Source: Pseudomonadota bacterium (lineage in GTDB: Bacteria; Pseudomonadota; Gammaproteobacteria; Burkholderiales; Rhodocyclaceae). From it: 64,000 bases of DNA. The stretch spans positions 35,061-99,060 of the forward strand of contig JAFEDK010000016.1 in NCBI GenBank assembly GCA_018241665.1. The letters are read 5' to 3'. The position numbers and the translations under genes were made by a program. The notes under the pieces were generated by a model that was not told the origin of the DNA, did no database searches, and saw only the letters and a list, made by a program, of their open reading frames with translations. Below, piece after piece: positions 9,019-18,425 of this stretch (the first letter of the stretch is position 1; each line of letters opens with the position of its first letter).

Positions 9019-9026
9019 GGCCAACC

Positions 9027-9938
9027 ATGCGCCTGGCGATTCTGTTCAGCGGGCAGGGCAACCAGCAGCCCGCTCATTTCGACGCGTTGCGGCAAGGTGC
9101 ATCGCCCGAATTGGGGGCGGCGCTGGCCGCTGCGATCCCGGAAACGTGGAGTTCGGCGGCGCCATCCGTTGCCGAGCTGCAGGCCAACCGGGTCGCCCAG
9201 CCGCTGATCTTCGCCTACCAGATGCACCTGTGGCGCCAGTTGCAGCCTGCGCTGCCGCGGCCGGTGGCCGTGGCCGGCTATTCCCTTGGCGAAATGGCGG
9301 CCTGCTGCGCCGCCGGCGCTTTTCCGCTGGAGGCCGGCGTTGCGCTGTGCGCGCAGCGGGCGGCGCTGATGGACGCCTGCGTGGACGGCCCGGCTGGTTT
9401 GCTGGCGGTGCTCGGCCTGTCTGCCGACGTTGTGGCGGAACTGGCGGCGCGCTGCGGTCTGCTGGTGGCGATCCGTAACGGGCCCGACCATTTCGTGCTC
9501 GGTGGGCATGCCGCTGGCCTCGTCGAAGCCGAACAACTGGCGCAGGCGGCGGGGGCGAGCCGGGTGGTGCGCCTCGGCGTCGGCACGCCGTCCCATACGC
9601 CCTTGCTGGCGGCGGCCAGTGCCGGTTTCGCGACCTTGCTGGCGCCGTACCGCAGCGGCCGGCTGGCCTTCCCGGTCTTCAGCGCCATCGACGGACGGGC
9701 GGCCCGTACGGCGGCCGACGGCATGGACGCGCTGGCGCGCCAGATCAGCACGCCGCTGGACTGGGACGCCTGCCTCGGCGCGGTGCTGGAGATGCAGCCG
9801 GACGTGGTGCTGGAGATCGGCCCCGGCAACGCACTGGCGCGCATGTGGGGCGAGCGGGACAACGGTGTGCCGGTGCGTGCGTCGGACGATTTCCGCAGTG
9901 CCGCCGGCATCATCGACTGGGTGTGTGCGCGGGGCTGA
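9027..9938 (+). CDS. mdcH: Malonyl-CoA:ACP transacylase of malonate decarboxylase
   Basis: The 303-residue acyltransferase primes the enzyme by loading malonyl onto MdcC. It has the FabD-like start LFSGQGNQ, the nucleophile elbow GYSLGE with Ser86, and the catalytic His190 in GTPSHTPL. The end EIGPGNALARMW is also typical of the fold. It lies 8 bp after mdcB and is the last gene of the malonate operon. The next gene is convergent. Confidence 0.92.
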   Translation: MRLAILFSGQGNQQPAHFDALRQGASPELGAALAAAIPETWSSAAPSVAELQANRVAQPLIFAYQMHLWRQLQPALPRPVAVAGYSLGEMAACCAAGAFPLEAGVALCAQRAALMDACVDGPAGLLAVLGLSADVVAELAARCGLLVAIRNGPDHFVLGGHAAGLVEAEQLAQAAGASRVVRLGVGTPSHTPLLAAASAGFATLLAPYRSGRLAFPVFSAIDGRAARTAADGMDALARQISTPLDWDACLGAVLEMQPDVVLEIGPGNALARMWGERDNGVPVRASDDFRSAAGIIDWVCARG

Positions 9939-9972
9939 GCCCGCGCGGTGAGCCGGCTTTAGCTGGCTGGGT

Positions 9973-10656
9973 TCAGGGCTTGGCCGGTGCGGCGGCCTGG
10001 GCCTTGAGCGGGGCGCGCAGGGCCTCGAAGCGGGCCGGTGCGACGTATTGCAGGAGTTCCTTGCCCTTGCTGTCGAGCACCAGGTCCAGGCCCTTGTCCG
10101 GGTAGAGCAGGTGCTCCAGGTGGTCGTTGACGCGGATGCGCTCGGCTGGCGCGCCGAAGCGTTCCTGGATCACCTTGTCGTCCAGATTGACGCTGGGGAT
10201 GAAGGCCAGGCCGCGGATCGGCGCAGCGAGGGCGGCCGCCCGGTCGGCGTCGGCCAGCGTGGCCTTGCGGGTGGTGCTCTGCATGTACTCGGTCTTCGGC
10301 GAGCGCTCGCGCATGCCTTCGATGGCGGCCTTGTCGAAGTCAGCCGTGACGATCAGCTTGCCGGCCACGAAGCCGGTGGTGACGCTCTCGTAATAGCCTT
10401 CCACGTTGCCGGTCTCGTTGGGCTCGGCGATCACCGCCAGCTGCAGTTCCTCGCCGAAGTGGGCGCGGGCGTCGGCCAGCGTGCTGCGCCCGAGGGTCAG
10501 CCCGAAGACCCGCGCTTCGCCTCCCGGCAGCACGTCGATCTGCCACGGCAGGCCGGAGGTGGGCACCGCCTTCGGGTCGAAGTGGGCGTACTGCCACGCG
10601 GCGGGGCCGACGATCAGGGCCAGGATCAACAGGACGACGGCAAGGGCGATCTTCAT
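9973..10656 (-). CDS. Membrane-anchored or periplasmic hypothetical protein
   Basis: I do not recognise this 227-residue protein. Residues 3-21 form one hydrophobic helix (VVLLILALIVGPAAW region) that could be a signal anchor or uncleaved signal. The rest is a soluble, mixed alpha/beta sequence with VLPGGEARVFGLTLGRSTL, resembling periplasmic proteins of unknown function. It ends in an Ala/Pro tail. It is convergent with mdcH, with 34 bp between stops. A REPIN copy lies just upstream of its start. Confidence 0.7.
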   Translation of the reverse strand: MKIALAVVLLILALIVGPAAWQYAHFDPKAVPTSGLPWQIDVLPGGEARVFGLTLGRSTLADARAHFGEELQLAVIAEPNETGNVEGYYESVTTGFVAGKLIVTADFDKAAIEGMRERSPKTEYMQSTTRKATLADADRAAALAAPIRGLAFIPSVNLDDKVIQERFGAPAERIRVNDHLEHLLYPDKGLDLVLDSKGKELLQYVAPARFEALRAPLKAQAAAPAKP

Positions 10657-10672
10657 GGGATGGAGTTATTTA

Positions 10673-10739
10673 GTGGGGGCGAATTCATTCGCCCGCGGAG
10701 CTTTATCTGGGGATGCAGGGCGAATGAATTCGCCCCTAC
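10673..10739 (+). repeat. REPIN-type repeat, copy 1
   Basis: A 67-bp element with a left arm GGGCGAATTCATTCGCCC followed by CGCGGA, a variable spacer, and an inverted right arm GGGCGAATGAATTCGCCC. Each arm can fold alone and the two arms can pair with each other. It lies between the 3' end of rlhA and the start of the 9973-10656 gene. Confidence 0.9.
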
Positions 10740-10805
10740 GGTTTCCCATGGTGCCCATGGATTTTCACTGCGCCCCGGATCTTACGAAGGTAAGGGTGAC
10801 AGGAC

Positions 10806-12743
10806 TCAGTGGGGGGCGTGGAAGCCTTCCGGCACCTTGGCGTGGAAGACCACTGGCACGGCGGGCATGTCGAGCACGGACTGGCGGATCTTGCCGACCA
10901 CGTGCATCTCGCAGCGCTTGCAGTCGAACCTGAGGGTCAGCTTTTCCTTGCCGTTGATCAGCGTCATCGGGTCGGGACGGATGCCCTTCACTTCCTTCGG
11001 GCACAGGTTGAAGCTGTAGCGCAGGCAGTGCTTGGTGATCATCAGCGAGGCGTCGTCGAGGTGTTCGTTGGCCTCGTAGGCGGCCTCGATCAGCTGCACG
11101 CCGTGGCGCTGGTAGAAGTCCCGCGCCTTCTGGTTGAGCACGTTGGCCAGGTAGCTGAGTTCGGTCTGCGGATACGGCACCGGCGGTTCGACCGCCGCCC
11201 GGCGCGGCAGCGGCGCCAGCGCTGCGAGGCGCGCGGCCTCCAGCTTTTCGACAGCCTCGCGGCGCAGCGCATTGATGGCACCGGCGGGCAGGAACCAGGC
11301 TTGGTCGAGCTGCAGCTCGATGGCGCGGGCGCTGAAGATCGTCGCGCCGAGCTTGCCGAGGTTGTCACGCAGGCCGGCGAGGGCGCGCTCGGCGTCCTTG
11401 GCGGGCTCCTTGGCGTGGGGCAGTTCGGCGCGGGCGGACACGCCGGTCTCGTCGGTGAGGGTCAGCGCGAAGCCGTCCGGGGTTTCGGTGAGCTGCAGAT
11501 CCACTGCGATACGGCGCTCGGCGGACTTCTTCTCGAGCATCTTCTCGAACTCGTGGTCGCGGTTGCGGAACACGCCGCTGCCGGGGAAGAGCTCGGCCGG
11601 CACGGCGTCGGCGGTGTGCACGCGGAAATCGTCGCCGACGCGCTCGGCGCGGTTCACCCGCAGGCCGACCAGCTCGCCCTTGCGGTCGTAGAAGCTGAGG
11701 CCGTCGCCGTTGTGCAGCTCGACGGCGCTGGTGGTGTCAAACCAGCGGCGTTGCTTGCCGTCCAGGCGGATCACGCTGCCGACCGGTTCGCCGACGAATT
11801 TGGGTGAGTCGAAGGCGCCGATGTCGGCGGTGCGGCCATTGACGAAGTAGTCGGTGGCGCCGCGGTTGAAGGTCTTGTCGGCCAGCGGCTGGAACAGGAA
11901 GGTGCTGCGCCCGGCGGAGGTTCGGCTGTATTCCGGCGTGTCCTCCATGATCTCGTCGAGCAGCAGGCGGTAGTGGGCGGTGATGTTCTTCACGTAGGCC
12001 ATGTCCTTGTAGCGGCCTTCGATCTTGAAGCTGGAAATCCCCGCCTCGGCCAGCGCGCGCAGGTTGGCGCTCTGGTTGTTGTCCTTCATGGACAGCAGGT
12101 GCTGGTTGCTGGCGACGAGGTTGCCGTCCTTGTCGGCGAGGTCGTAGGGCAGGCGGCAGGCCTGCGAGCACTCGCCGCGGTTGGCGCTGCGGCCGGTGTG
12201 GGCGTGGCTGATGTAGCACTGGCCGGAGAAGGCCACGCACAGCGCGCCGTGCACGAAGAACTCCAGCGCGCAGTCGGTGGCGGCGGCGACCTTGCGGATC
12301 TCGGTGAGGGTCATCTCCCGCGCCAGCACGATCTGCGAGAAACCCACGTCCTGCAGGAAGCGCGCCTTGTCGGCGTGGCGGATGTCGGTCTGGGTGCTGG
12401 CGTGCAGCTGGATCGGCGGCAGGTCGAGCTCCAGCAGGCCCATGTCCTGCACGATCAGCGCGTCGGCGCCGGCTTCGTGGAGCTGGCGGATCAGGCGTTC
12501 GGCGCTGGCCACTTCCTCGTCGTGGAGGATGGTGTTGCAGGCGACGAAGATGCGCGCGCCGAAGCGGTGGGCGTGGCGGGTCAGGCGCTCGATGTCCGCG
12601 ATGGTGTTCTCGGCGTTGGCGCGGGCACCAAAGGCTGGGCCGCCGATGTACACGGCGTCGGCACCGTGGTTGATGGCCTCGATGCCGATGTCCGCGTTCT
12701 TGGCGGGGGCGAGGAGTTCGAGCTGCTTGCGGGAATGGGTCAT
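10806..12743 (-). CDS. rlhA: 23S rRNA 5-hydroxycytidine C2501 synthase (U32 family)
   Basis: The 645-residue protein aligns by eye along its whole length with E. coli RlhA (YdcP), for example LELLAPAKNADIGIEAINHG, HTGRSANRGECSQACRLPYD and MITKHCLRYSFNLCPKE. RlhA hydroxylates C2501 of 23S rRNA. The N-terminal U32 'peptidase' domain covers about residues 8-300 with its Cys-rich Fe-S region around GQCYISH...CSQACR. A C-terminal region follows, and the last cysteines CKRCEMH match the family end. TrhP (YegQ) is much shorter, so RlhA is the better assignment. No partner gene is adjacent. Confidence 0.9.
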   Translation of the reverse strand: MTHSRKQLELLAPAKNADIGIEAINHGADAVYIGGPAFGARANAENTIADIERLTRHAHRFGARIFVACNTILHDEEVASAERLIRQLHEAGADALIVQDMGLLELDLPPIQLHASTQTDIRHADKARFLQDVGFSQIVLAREMTLTEIRKVAAATDCALEFFVHGALCVAFSGQCYISHAHTGRSANRGECSQACRLPYDLADKDGNLVASNQHLLSMKDNNQSANLRALAEAGISSFKIEGRYKDMAYVKNITAHYRLLLDEIMEDTPEYSRTSAGRSTFLFQPLADKTFNRGATDYFVNGRTADIGAFDSPKFVGEPVGSVIRLDGKQRRWFDTTSAVELHNGDGLSFYDRKGELVGLRVNRAERVGDDFRVHTADAVPAELFPGSGVFRNRDHEFEKMLEKKSAERRIAVDLQLTETPDGFALTLTDETGVSARAELPHAKEPAKDAERALAGLRDNLGKLGATIFSARAIELQLDQAWFLPAGAINALRREAVEKLEAARLAALAPLPRRAAVEPPVPYPQTELSYLANVLNQKARDFYQRHGVQLIEAAYEANEHLDDASLMITKHCLRYSFNLCPKEVKGIRPDPMTLINGKEKLTLRFDCKRCEMHVVGKIRQSVLDMPAVPVVFHAKVPEGFHAPH

Positions 12744-12867
12744 GGTGGTGCTCTCGGGGGTGAGTACGCTGCTCGTCCGGCAGCTCGCAACCCGCCATTA
12801 TCCCCGGTCCCGCAGGGTGCGTCGACCATGGCCTCAAGACCCGCGCCGGGCCTGGATTTGCGTTTGC

Positions 12868-13287
12868 TCAGCGGTGCACGCAGGTTTCGGTGCCGAAGTT
12901 GCCGCCCTTGAATTCGGGCTCGTAGTAGTACTTGCTGAAGCTCCACTTGCCGGACTTTGTCTTGCTGAAGGTGGCGATGCCGGTGCCGTAGTCCTTGGTG
13001 CTGGTGTCGGTCAGCGCGAAATGGATGGCCATCTGGCGGCCGTTCGCGGCGGCGTGGCCCGGGTAGGCGCCGTAGCCGGGGACTTCCAGCTTGAAGCTGT
13101 AGGCGCCGAGCTTGCCGGTGCTCTGGCCGGGCACCCGTTCGAGGGTTACGGTGCCGGTGTACTTGCCTTCGTGGCTGTCGTCGCCGGTGCAGTCGTAGGT
13201 GCCGCTGAAGTCTTCGCCGGTGAAGGGGGCGTGGGCGTGGGCGGCGCTACAGGCGAGACACAGGATGAGGGTGGAAAGGCGCTTCAC
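12868..13287 (-). CDS. Small secreted protein of unknown function
   Basis: The 139-residue protein begins with a GTG at 13287 giving a signal peptide (VKRLSTLILCLACSAAHA). The mature protein has a DFSGTYDCTGDDSHEGKYTG start and few hydrophobic stretches. This looks like a small periplasmic beta-rich domain with two or three cysteines. The frame is open to 13392 without a stop, but that part overlaps the kinase gene ending at 13319, so the internal GTG is preferred. It follows the hybrid kinase by 31 bp and may be co-transcribed. I do not recognise a named family. Confidence 0.75.
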   Translation of the reverse strand: MKRLSTLILCLACSAAHAHAPFTGEDFSGTYDCTGDDSHEGKYTGTVTLERVPGQSTGKLGAYSFKLEVPGYGAYPGHAAANGRQMAIHFALTDTSTKDYGTGIATFSKTKSGKWSFSKYYYEPEFKGGNFGTETCVHR

Positions 13288-13318
13288 GGTCGGGGGCTCC
13301 GGTTGGGATCGAAAGCCC

Positions 13319-15205
13319 TTATTGAACCACGATGCCGTTGTGCTGTTCAGCTGAGAGCCCCAGCCAGCGTTCCATTGCGCCGAGCAGCACATCGGGCTCG
13401 AAGGGCTTGATCAGGTGGTCGTCCATACCGGCGTCCAGGCAGCGGTGCCGGTCTTCCGAGAAGGCGTTGGCCGTCATCGCGAGGATCGGCACGCGGGTGT
13501 AGCCGGGCAACCGGCGGATTCTTCGGGTGGCTTCTAGGCCGTCCACCTCGGGCATCTGCATGTCCATCAGGATCAGCGCGTAAGGCTTGCTGGCTGCCTT
13601 TTCTACGGCGATGCGTCCGTTCTCGGCACAATCCACCCGCAGGCCGGCGTCTTCGAGCAGTTCGCGGGTGATTTCCAGATTGACCGGTTCGTCTTCTGCC
13701 ACCAGCACCTCAGCGCCGTGGGGTAGGGCGCGCAGCGCAGGACCTGCCGGCGAGGCGGTGTGTGCCGCGCATGCGGGAGTGGCGGCGAAGCCGGCGACGC
13801 ACCAGAAGGTGCTGCCACTGCCGGGCTGGCTATCGGCGCCGATGCTGCCGCCCATCAGGCCGACGAGACGCCGGCTGATGGCCAGCCCGAGGCCGGTACC
13901 GCCGTACTGGCGGGTGGTGGAGCGGTCGGCCTGTTCAAAGGCCTCGAAGATCCGTTCGAGCGCGTCCGGCGGGATGCCGATGCCGGTGTCGCTGACCTCG
14001 AAGCGCACCCGCACGAGGCCGGTTTCATCGTTTTCCAGCTTGCGGACGCGGATGCTGATGCCACCCTCCGCGGTGAATTTCAGCGCGTTGCCGGTCAGAT
14101 TGAGCAGCACCTGGCCGAGGCGCTGGCTGTCTCCGGTGAGTTGAAGGCCGGACAGCGCCGGATCGATGTCCATTGCGAGCAGCAGCCCCTTGTCGTGCAC
14201 GGCGTTGCCGATCAGTGCCTCGAGTGTGCGGAACAGTTCCGGTAGCGTGAAGGGCGACTGGGACAGTTCGAGCTTGTCCGCCTCGATTCTCGACAGGTCG
14301 AGGATGTCGTTGATGACGCCGAGGAGATGGCGGCCGGAGCCGATGATCTTGTCGAGCTGATGTTTTTGAAGCGGAGTGACGCCGCCGCGCTGGAGCAGGT
14401 GGGCCATGCCCAGGACGCCGTTGAGGGGCGTGCGGATCTCGTGGCTCATGTTGGCGAGGAAGGTGCTCTTCGCAAGGCTGGCCGCTTCGGCGGCATCCCG
14501 TGCCCGCTCCAGCTCCGTACGCGCGAGAAAGTCCCGGCGGATCAGCCCCTCCCGCCACCAGCCGACACCGGCGGCGAGAATGAAGACGGTGAGGACCTGG
14601 TAGCTCCAGTACGCAAAGGCATGCAGTTCGCTGCTGATCCCGGCCTGGATCGCATACATGAAGGCGGCGAGGATGGTGAGGCCCGCAGCGAAGGCGATGC
14701 GGAACTGCACGCCGATGATCACGAAGATGTAGAGCTCTAGGAAGGTGAAGTTGAGCACGCCGACCCACGACGACAGGCCGCCGGCACCACCCTGGTCATC
14801 GATGCGTGCCAGGACCCAGAACAGGCTGAGGGAAATGCACACCAGCGCAGCCGCCATGACGGTTTGCCAGTTGTGTTTGGCGGTGCGGGTGAACGAATAG
14901 CCGATCGCCAATAGCAGCAGGGGCATGCTGAGCGTCAGCCGGCCCAGATTGGCACTGACATCCGGAAAGACCAGGAAGTCTACCGCACAGTCGCCCAGCA
15001 CGAGGAGTAGGCCGAGTACCAGACTGGCCTGGGCGAAGCGGTGGTAGTAGTCGGTGTAATAGGTGCTGAACTGCTTTTCGAGCCGCGAATCGAGAAAGCG
15101 CAGGAACAGGCCGTAGGCCAGTGTGGAGTCGGGGGCGGAGGCTGAATGGTGAGTCACGGGGGCGGCAAATCGGATCGCGGTGCACCGATTGTCCATGCTC
15201 GCCAT
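13319..15205 (-). CDS. Membrane hybrid sensor histidine kinase with receiver domain
   Basis: The protein is about 628 residues from the ATG at 15205; an alternative ATG lies at 15196. About six transmembrane helices fill residues 40-220 with no large periplasmic sensor, suggesting sensing in or at the membrane. A short coiled coil leads into HisKA with the phospho-acceptor His255 in [12 protein letters not shown] HATPase domain ([24 protein letters not shown]) follows. A C-terminal receiver carries Asp548 in [13 protein letters not shown]. No response-regulator gene or HPt is adjacent, so its phosphotransfer partner is elsewhere. Confidence 0.9.
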   Translation of the reverse strand: MASMDNRCTAIRFAAPVTHHSASAPDSTLAYGLFLRFLDSRLEKQFSTYYTDYYHRFAQASLVLGLLLVLGDCAVDFLVFPDVSANLGRLTLSMPLLLLAIGYSFTRTAKHNWQTVMAAALVCISLSLFWVLARIDDQGGAGGLSSWVGVLNFTFLELYIFVIIGVQFRIAFAAGLTILAAFMYAIQAGISSELHAFAYWSYQVLTVFILAAGVGWWREGLIRRDFLARTELERARDAAEAASLAKSTFLANMSHEIRTPLNGVLGMAHLLQRGGVTPLQKHQLDKIIGSGRHLLGVINDILDLSRIEADKLELSQSPFTLPELFRTLEALIGNAVHDKGLLLAMDIDPALSGLQLTGDSQRLGQVLLNLTGNALKFTAEGGISIRVRKLENDETGLVRVRFEVSDTGIGIPPDALERIFEAFEQADRSTTRQYGGTGLGLAISRRLVGLMGGSIGADSQPGSGSTFWCVAGFAATPACAAHTASPAGPALRALPHGAEVLVAEDEPVNLEITRELLEDAGLRVDCAENGRIAVEKAASKPYALILMDMQMPEVDGLEATRRIRRLPGYTRVPILAMTANAFSEDRHRCLDAGMDDHLIKPFEPDVLLGAMERWLGLSAEQHNGIVVQ

Positions 15206-15330
15206 GGGGAAAAGTGTTACGCCGGGTAGCGGGTGTGTACTTCGCCACACCCGCTCGATCCAGTGCGGGGTGAGGTGATAAAAATGATATTTTTCAGCGG
15301 GTTGAATTGGCGTCCTGGGCAGTCACGACT

Positions 15331-15885
15331 TCAAAACGAAGAGCCGGGCGTCTGCAGGAAGGTGATCTCTTCCGGCGACGATGGCCGCCCGAGCACCGCA
15401 TTGCGGTGCGGGTAGCGCCCGAAGCGGTCGATGATGGCCTTGTGGCGCAGTTCGAAGTCCAGGTTGCTCTCGAGGCCAGGCTGGCTGAACAGGCGGACGG
15501 CGTGGGTATGGATCAGCGCCGATTCGCTGTGCATGTAGGGCATGTACAGGAAGGCCCGCCGGGCGACCGGCAGTTCAAGGTCGGCGCCGGCGGCTACGGC
15601 GTCCTGGGCCAGCACCAGGGCCATGCCGTCGCAGGCGAAGGCGCGCGGGTCGCCGCGGAAGAGGTTGCGGGAAAACTGGTCGAGCACGATGATCTCGGCC
15701 AGCCGGCCATCGGCGGTGGAGCGCCAGGCGTGAAGTTCGCCGCTGGCCGCTGCCGCGTATACCGCCCCGAAACGGGCGGCGATGAGGCGGTCGAATTCGT
15801 CCGAGCGGGCAAACCATTGCTTGGGCGTGCTTTCTTTGAACCAGAAATCGAGTACGGCTTCGGAGTCGGGCAGGGATGCGGCCAT
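15331..15885 (-). CDS. DUF924 family protein
   Basis: The 184-residue protein matches the DUF924 family, helical TPR-like proteins of unknown biochemical role common in proteobacteria. Family hallmarks are VLDFWF near the start, IIVLDQFSRNLFRGDPRAF around residues 66-84, and FLYMPYMHSE followed by HTHAVRLF. It is cytoplasmic with no signal peptide. It is divergent from the methyltransferase at 15933, with 47 bp between starts. Confidence 0.88.
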   Translation of the reverse strand: MAASLPDSEAVLDFWFKESTPKQWFARSDEFDRLIAARFGAVYAAAASGELHAWRSTADGRLAEIIVLDQFSRNLFRGDPRAFACDGMALVLAQDAVAAGADLELPVARRAFLYMPYMHSESALIHTHAVRLFSQPGLESNLDFELRHKAIIDRFGRYPHRNAVLGRPSSPEEITFLQTPGSSF

Positions 15886-15932
15886 GCTGCGTTGTCCTCC
15901 TGGTTTGCGGGGCAGGGTTGTAAAACGGAATC

Positions 15933-17108
15933 ATGAATCATCGTGCGCGCTTCCTGGCGCTTCAGTCCTTGCTGCAGGACAACCAGGCGTTCTGGCTGCC
16001 GCCCCCATTCTATGTGCATCGCCCGGCCTGGTGCGAAGAGTGGCCGGCGCTGGCGGAGGCGGTGCTTGGGCTGGAGGATGCCGAGCTCGAGGCCCTGGTC
16101 GCGTCGCCCGAGGCTTGCCGCGACTGGCTGGCCACCTATCTGCCGTTTGCCGGCGAGCTGGGGCAACTCAGCGATGTGGCGCCGCTGCCTGCTCGCAGCC
16201 TGGCGCCGAGCGGGGCGCATTTCGACTGGTTCATTCCCGGCCGCAAGCGGGCCCAGATCGAGGCCTTTGCCAGCCATGGGCCAGCGGTGGCGGCACCGCT
16301 GCTGGAGTGGTGCGCCGGCAAGGGCCACCTCGGCCGACGGCTGGCCATCAGCGACGGCCAGCCGGTGAGTTCGCTGGAGATCGACCCGGACCTGTGCGAG
16401 GACGCCGGGCGGCTGGCCGCCCGCGTCGGTGTGGCGCAGCAGGTGCTGTGCGCCGATGCGCTCGAAGCGTCGTCGCGGACCCACGTGCGCGGCCGCGAGG
16501 TGCTGGCCCTGCATGCCTGCGGGGAACTCCACCGCTCCCTCGTGCGGAGCGCGGGGGGCGACGGTGCCCATGCCTACCGGATCGCGCCGTGCTGTTATTA
16601 CCGTGGTGCCCAGGACGGCTACCGACCGGTCAGTCGCGAAGCCTCGCTGCCGCTCGACGGGCGTGCGCTGCGCCTTGCGGTGACCGAGACCGTGACGGCG
16701 CCCCAGCGCCAACGCCAGCGCCTGGCCCGCGATCAGGCCTGGAAGCTGGGCTTCATCGCGCTGCGCAATGCACTCGAAGGGGAGGCCATCCGGCCGTTTC
16801 CGCCGATGCCGTCGCAGCTGCTGTCGGGCGATTTTCCGACCTACGGGGAGGCGGTCGCGCGCCGCCAGGGCGTCCGCCTGCCAGCGGAGGTGGATTGGGG
16901 GCACTGGCTGGCGGTCGGCGAACGGCGCCGCGGCGAAGTCCGCCGCCTGGAACTGGTCCGCCATGCCTTCCGTCGCCCGCTGGAGATGTGGCTGGTGATG
17001 GATCTGGCGCGTGGTTTCGAGGAGGCCGGTTTCCGGGTGGAGGTCGGTACCTTCTGCGAGCGCAGTTTGACGCCGAGGAATCTGATGGTGCTGGCCGAGG
17101 CAGTTTGA
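15933..17108 (+). CDS. SAM-dependent methyltransferase (Methyltransf_32-like)
   Basis: The 391-residue protein has a methyltransferase core at about residues 100-260. An LLEWCAGKGHLGRRLA glycine motif would bind SAM, VSSLEIDPDLC has the acidic loop, and LALHACGELH is the typical post-motif strand. The family is related to proteins of the GSTCD/METTL25 type, whose substrates are mostly unknown. The CCYY stretch (APCCYYRG) is also a family feature. It is divergent from DUF924. The substrate is unknown. Confidence 0.8.
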   Translation: MNHRARFLALQSLLQDNQAFWLPPPFYVHRPAWCEEWPALAEAVLGLEDAELEALVASPEACRDWLATYLPFAGELGQLSDVAPLPARSLAPSGAHFDWFIPGRKRAQIEAFASHGPAVAAPLLEWCAGKGHLGRRLAISDGQPVSSLEIDPDLCEDAGRLAARVGVAQQVLCADALEASSRTHVRGREVLALHACGELHRSLVRSAGGDGAHAYRIAPCCYYRGAQDGYRPVSREASLPLDGRALRLAVTETVTAPQRQRQRLARDQAWKLGFIALRNALEGEAIRPFPPMPSQLLSGDFPTYGEAVARRQGVRLPAEVDWGHWLAVGERRRGEVRRLELVRHAFRRPLEMWLVMDLARGFEEAGFRVEVGTFCERSLTPRNLMVLAEAV

Positions 17109-17182
17109 GAGGGGCAGGTTTTATGTATTAAGCATTGGGTGGTTCGGGTATGATTTTGGAATATCCGTATGGTATTTATTTC

Positions 17183-18016
17183 ATGCTGAACCCCAATGTG
17201 AAAAACGCTTTCCTGCGTGCCCGGCTTGTCACTGTGCTTGTTCCTCTTTGTACGGCTTTGGGCGGCTGTGGTCCGAACTGCCTTTCCATTTTTTCGCCCA
17301 GCGATTCACTCATGTGCAACGTGAGCGTGGCTGCCTTGATCGTCGTCACCGCTCCCGTGATCGTGCCTGCCGTGCTGGTCAGCGGCGCCTACCACAAGAT
17401 TGGAGAAGCGCTGGATAGCCACAAGGACAGTGTCGAGCGCCAGAAGCTCAAGGCCCGCGTCGAGAAAGGCGAGTTGGCTGCCAGTGAAGAATGTCTGTTC
17501 TCCTGTGGGTGGGCATTCGGCGAAGAACGGGGGCGCCTGCGCCGGATGGCGGCGGAGCAGGTCTTGCGGGAGTCTGCTGCACAAGATGATTTGTCTCCCA
17601 GGCAGCAGGCCTTGAGCTTTGCGGCCCACAAGGTATTGGCTGACCTCCTCTGGAAGGAAAACCCGGAGGCGCGCATCAAGCATCTGGGTGAAGCCCTGCG
17701 CCTCGGCCAGTCTCAGGGGATGTGGGATTACGTGCAAGCCAAGAAAGAAAAAGGGAAAGACAGGGGGCTGCCGGCTGCGGCGGACAGTTTCAGCGCTATC
17801 GCCGATCAGATCGTCATCGACCTGCTGGCGCTCAAGCACCAGGCCAAGGTCCAGACAGCCAGCGACGACAGCCTGCCTTTCGAATGTGATCTGACGGTCT
17901 TCGGGCGCCTGATCCCGCTCTCCGGGCGGAAGCCGAACGAGGAGTCGAAGCTGTGCGAGGAGGCAAAGGATCTCTGGAAAGACCAGCAGCGCAAGGCATC
18001 TCGACGCTCGGCATGA
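17183..18016 (+). CDS. Putative lipoprotein of unknown function
   Basis: From the ATG at 17183 the product has 277 residues with a positively charged N-terminus, a hydrophobic run and a lipobox LGGC at about residues 26-29, so it should be lipid-anchored. A second hydrophobic segment (VSVAALIVVTAPVIVPAVLV) lies at about residues 46-65. The rest is charged and helical and contains SAAQDDLSPRQQAL and KQKLKARVEKG-like coiled regions, suggestive of Sel1/TPR-like repeats without clear matches. An in-frame ATG at 17135 is possible but would bury the signal. The 5' region is more AT-rich than its surroundings. Confidence 0.65.
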   Translation: MLNPNVKNAFLRARLVTVLVPLCTALGGCGPNCLSIFSPSDSLMCNVSVAALIVVTAPVIVPAVLVSGAYHKIGEALDSHKDSVERQKLKARVEKGELAASEECLFSCGWAFGEERGRLRRMAAEQVLRESAAQDDLSPRQQALSFAAHKVLADLLWKENPEARIKHLGEALRLGQSQGMWDYVQAKKEKGKDRGLPAAADSFSAIADQIVIDLLALKHQAKVQTASDDSLPFECDLTVFGRLIPLSGRKPNEESKLCEEAKDLWKDQQRKASRRSA

Positions 18017-18064
18017 TCTTCGGGGACAATCCGCGTCCGACCACAGCCCGCCGAAGGGGACGCC

Positions 18065-18268
18065 ATGGAATCCCGACTGACCGAGATCGAGATCAAGCTC
18101 GCCCTCACCGAAGACCTGGTGGACACGCTCAACATGACTGTCCACCGCCAGCAGGAGCAGATCGATGCGCTGCAGCGCCAGATCCGCTTGCTCTACCAGC
18201 AGATGCAGTCCGCCACGCCGACCGCGGAGGCCCGCGATCTGCGCGACGAGATTCCACCGCATTATTGA
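18065..18268 (+). CDS. slyX: SlyX family protein
   Basis: The 67-residue protein is almost entirely a coiled coil (residues 3-48) and ends in the LRDEIPPHY tail characteristic of SlyX (PPHY at the C-terminus). SlyX proteins are small and cytoplasmic with unknown function. It is named after E. coli slyX but is not next to slyD here. It lies 48 bp after the lipoprotein gene. Confidence 0.88.
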   Translation: MESRLTEIEIKLALTEDLVDTLNMTVHRQQEQIDALQRQIRLLYQQMQSATPTAEARDLRDEIPPHY

Positions 18269-18425
18269 GCGTGGGGCTTCCGTCCCGTCATTTCCTTGTT
18301 CCGTCACTGTCCGCAAGAGCGGATTCACGGCCCGTGTGGGATTCGTCCTCCCGAGTCAAAACCACGCCGCTACAAGGGGTTTCTATCGGTATATGATTAG
18401 CCATCCAGCCTGAATAGAAAAACAA

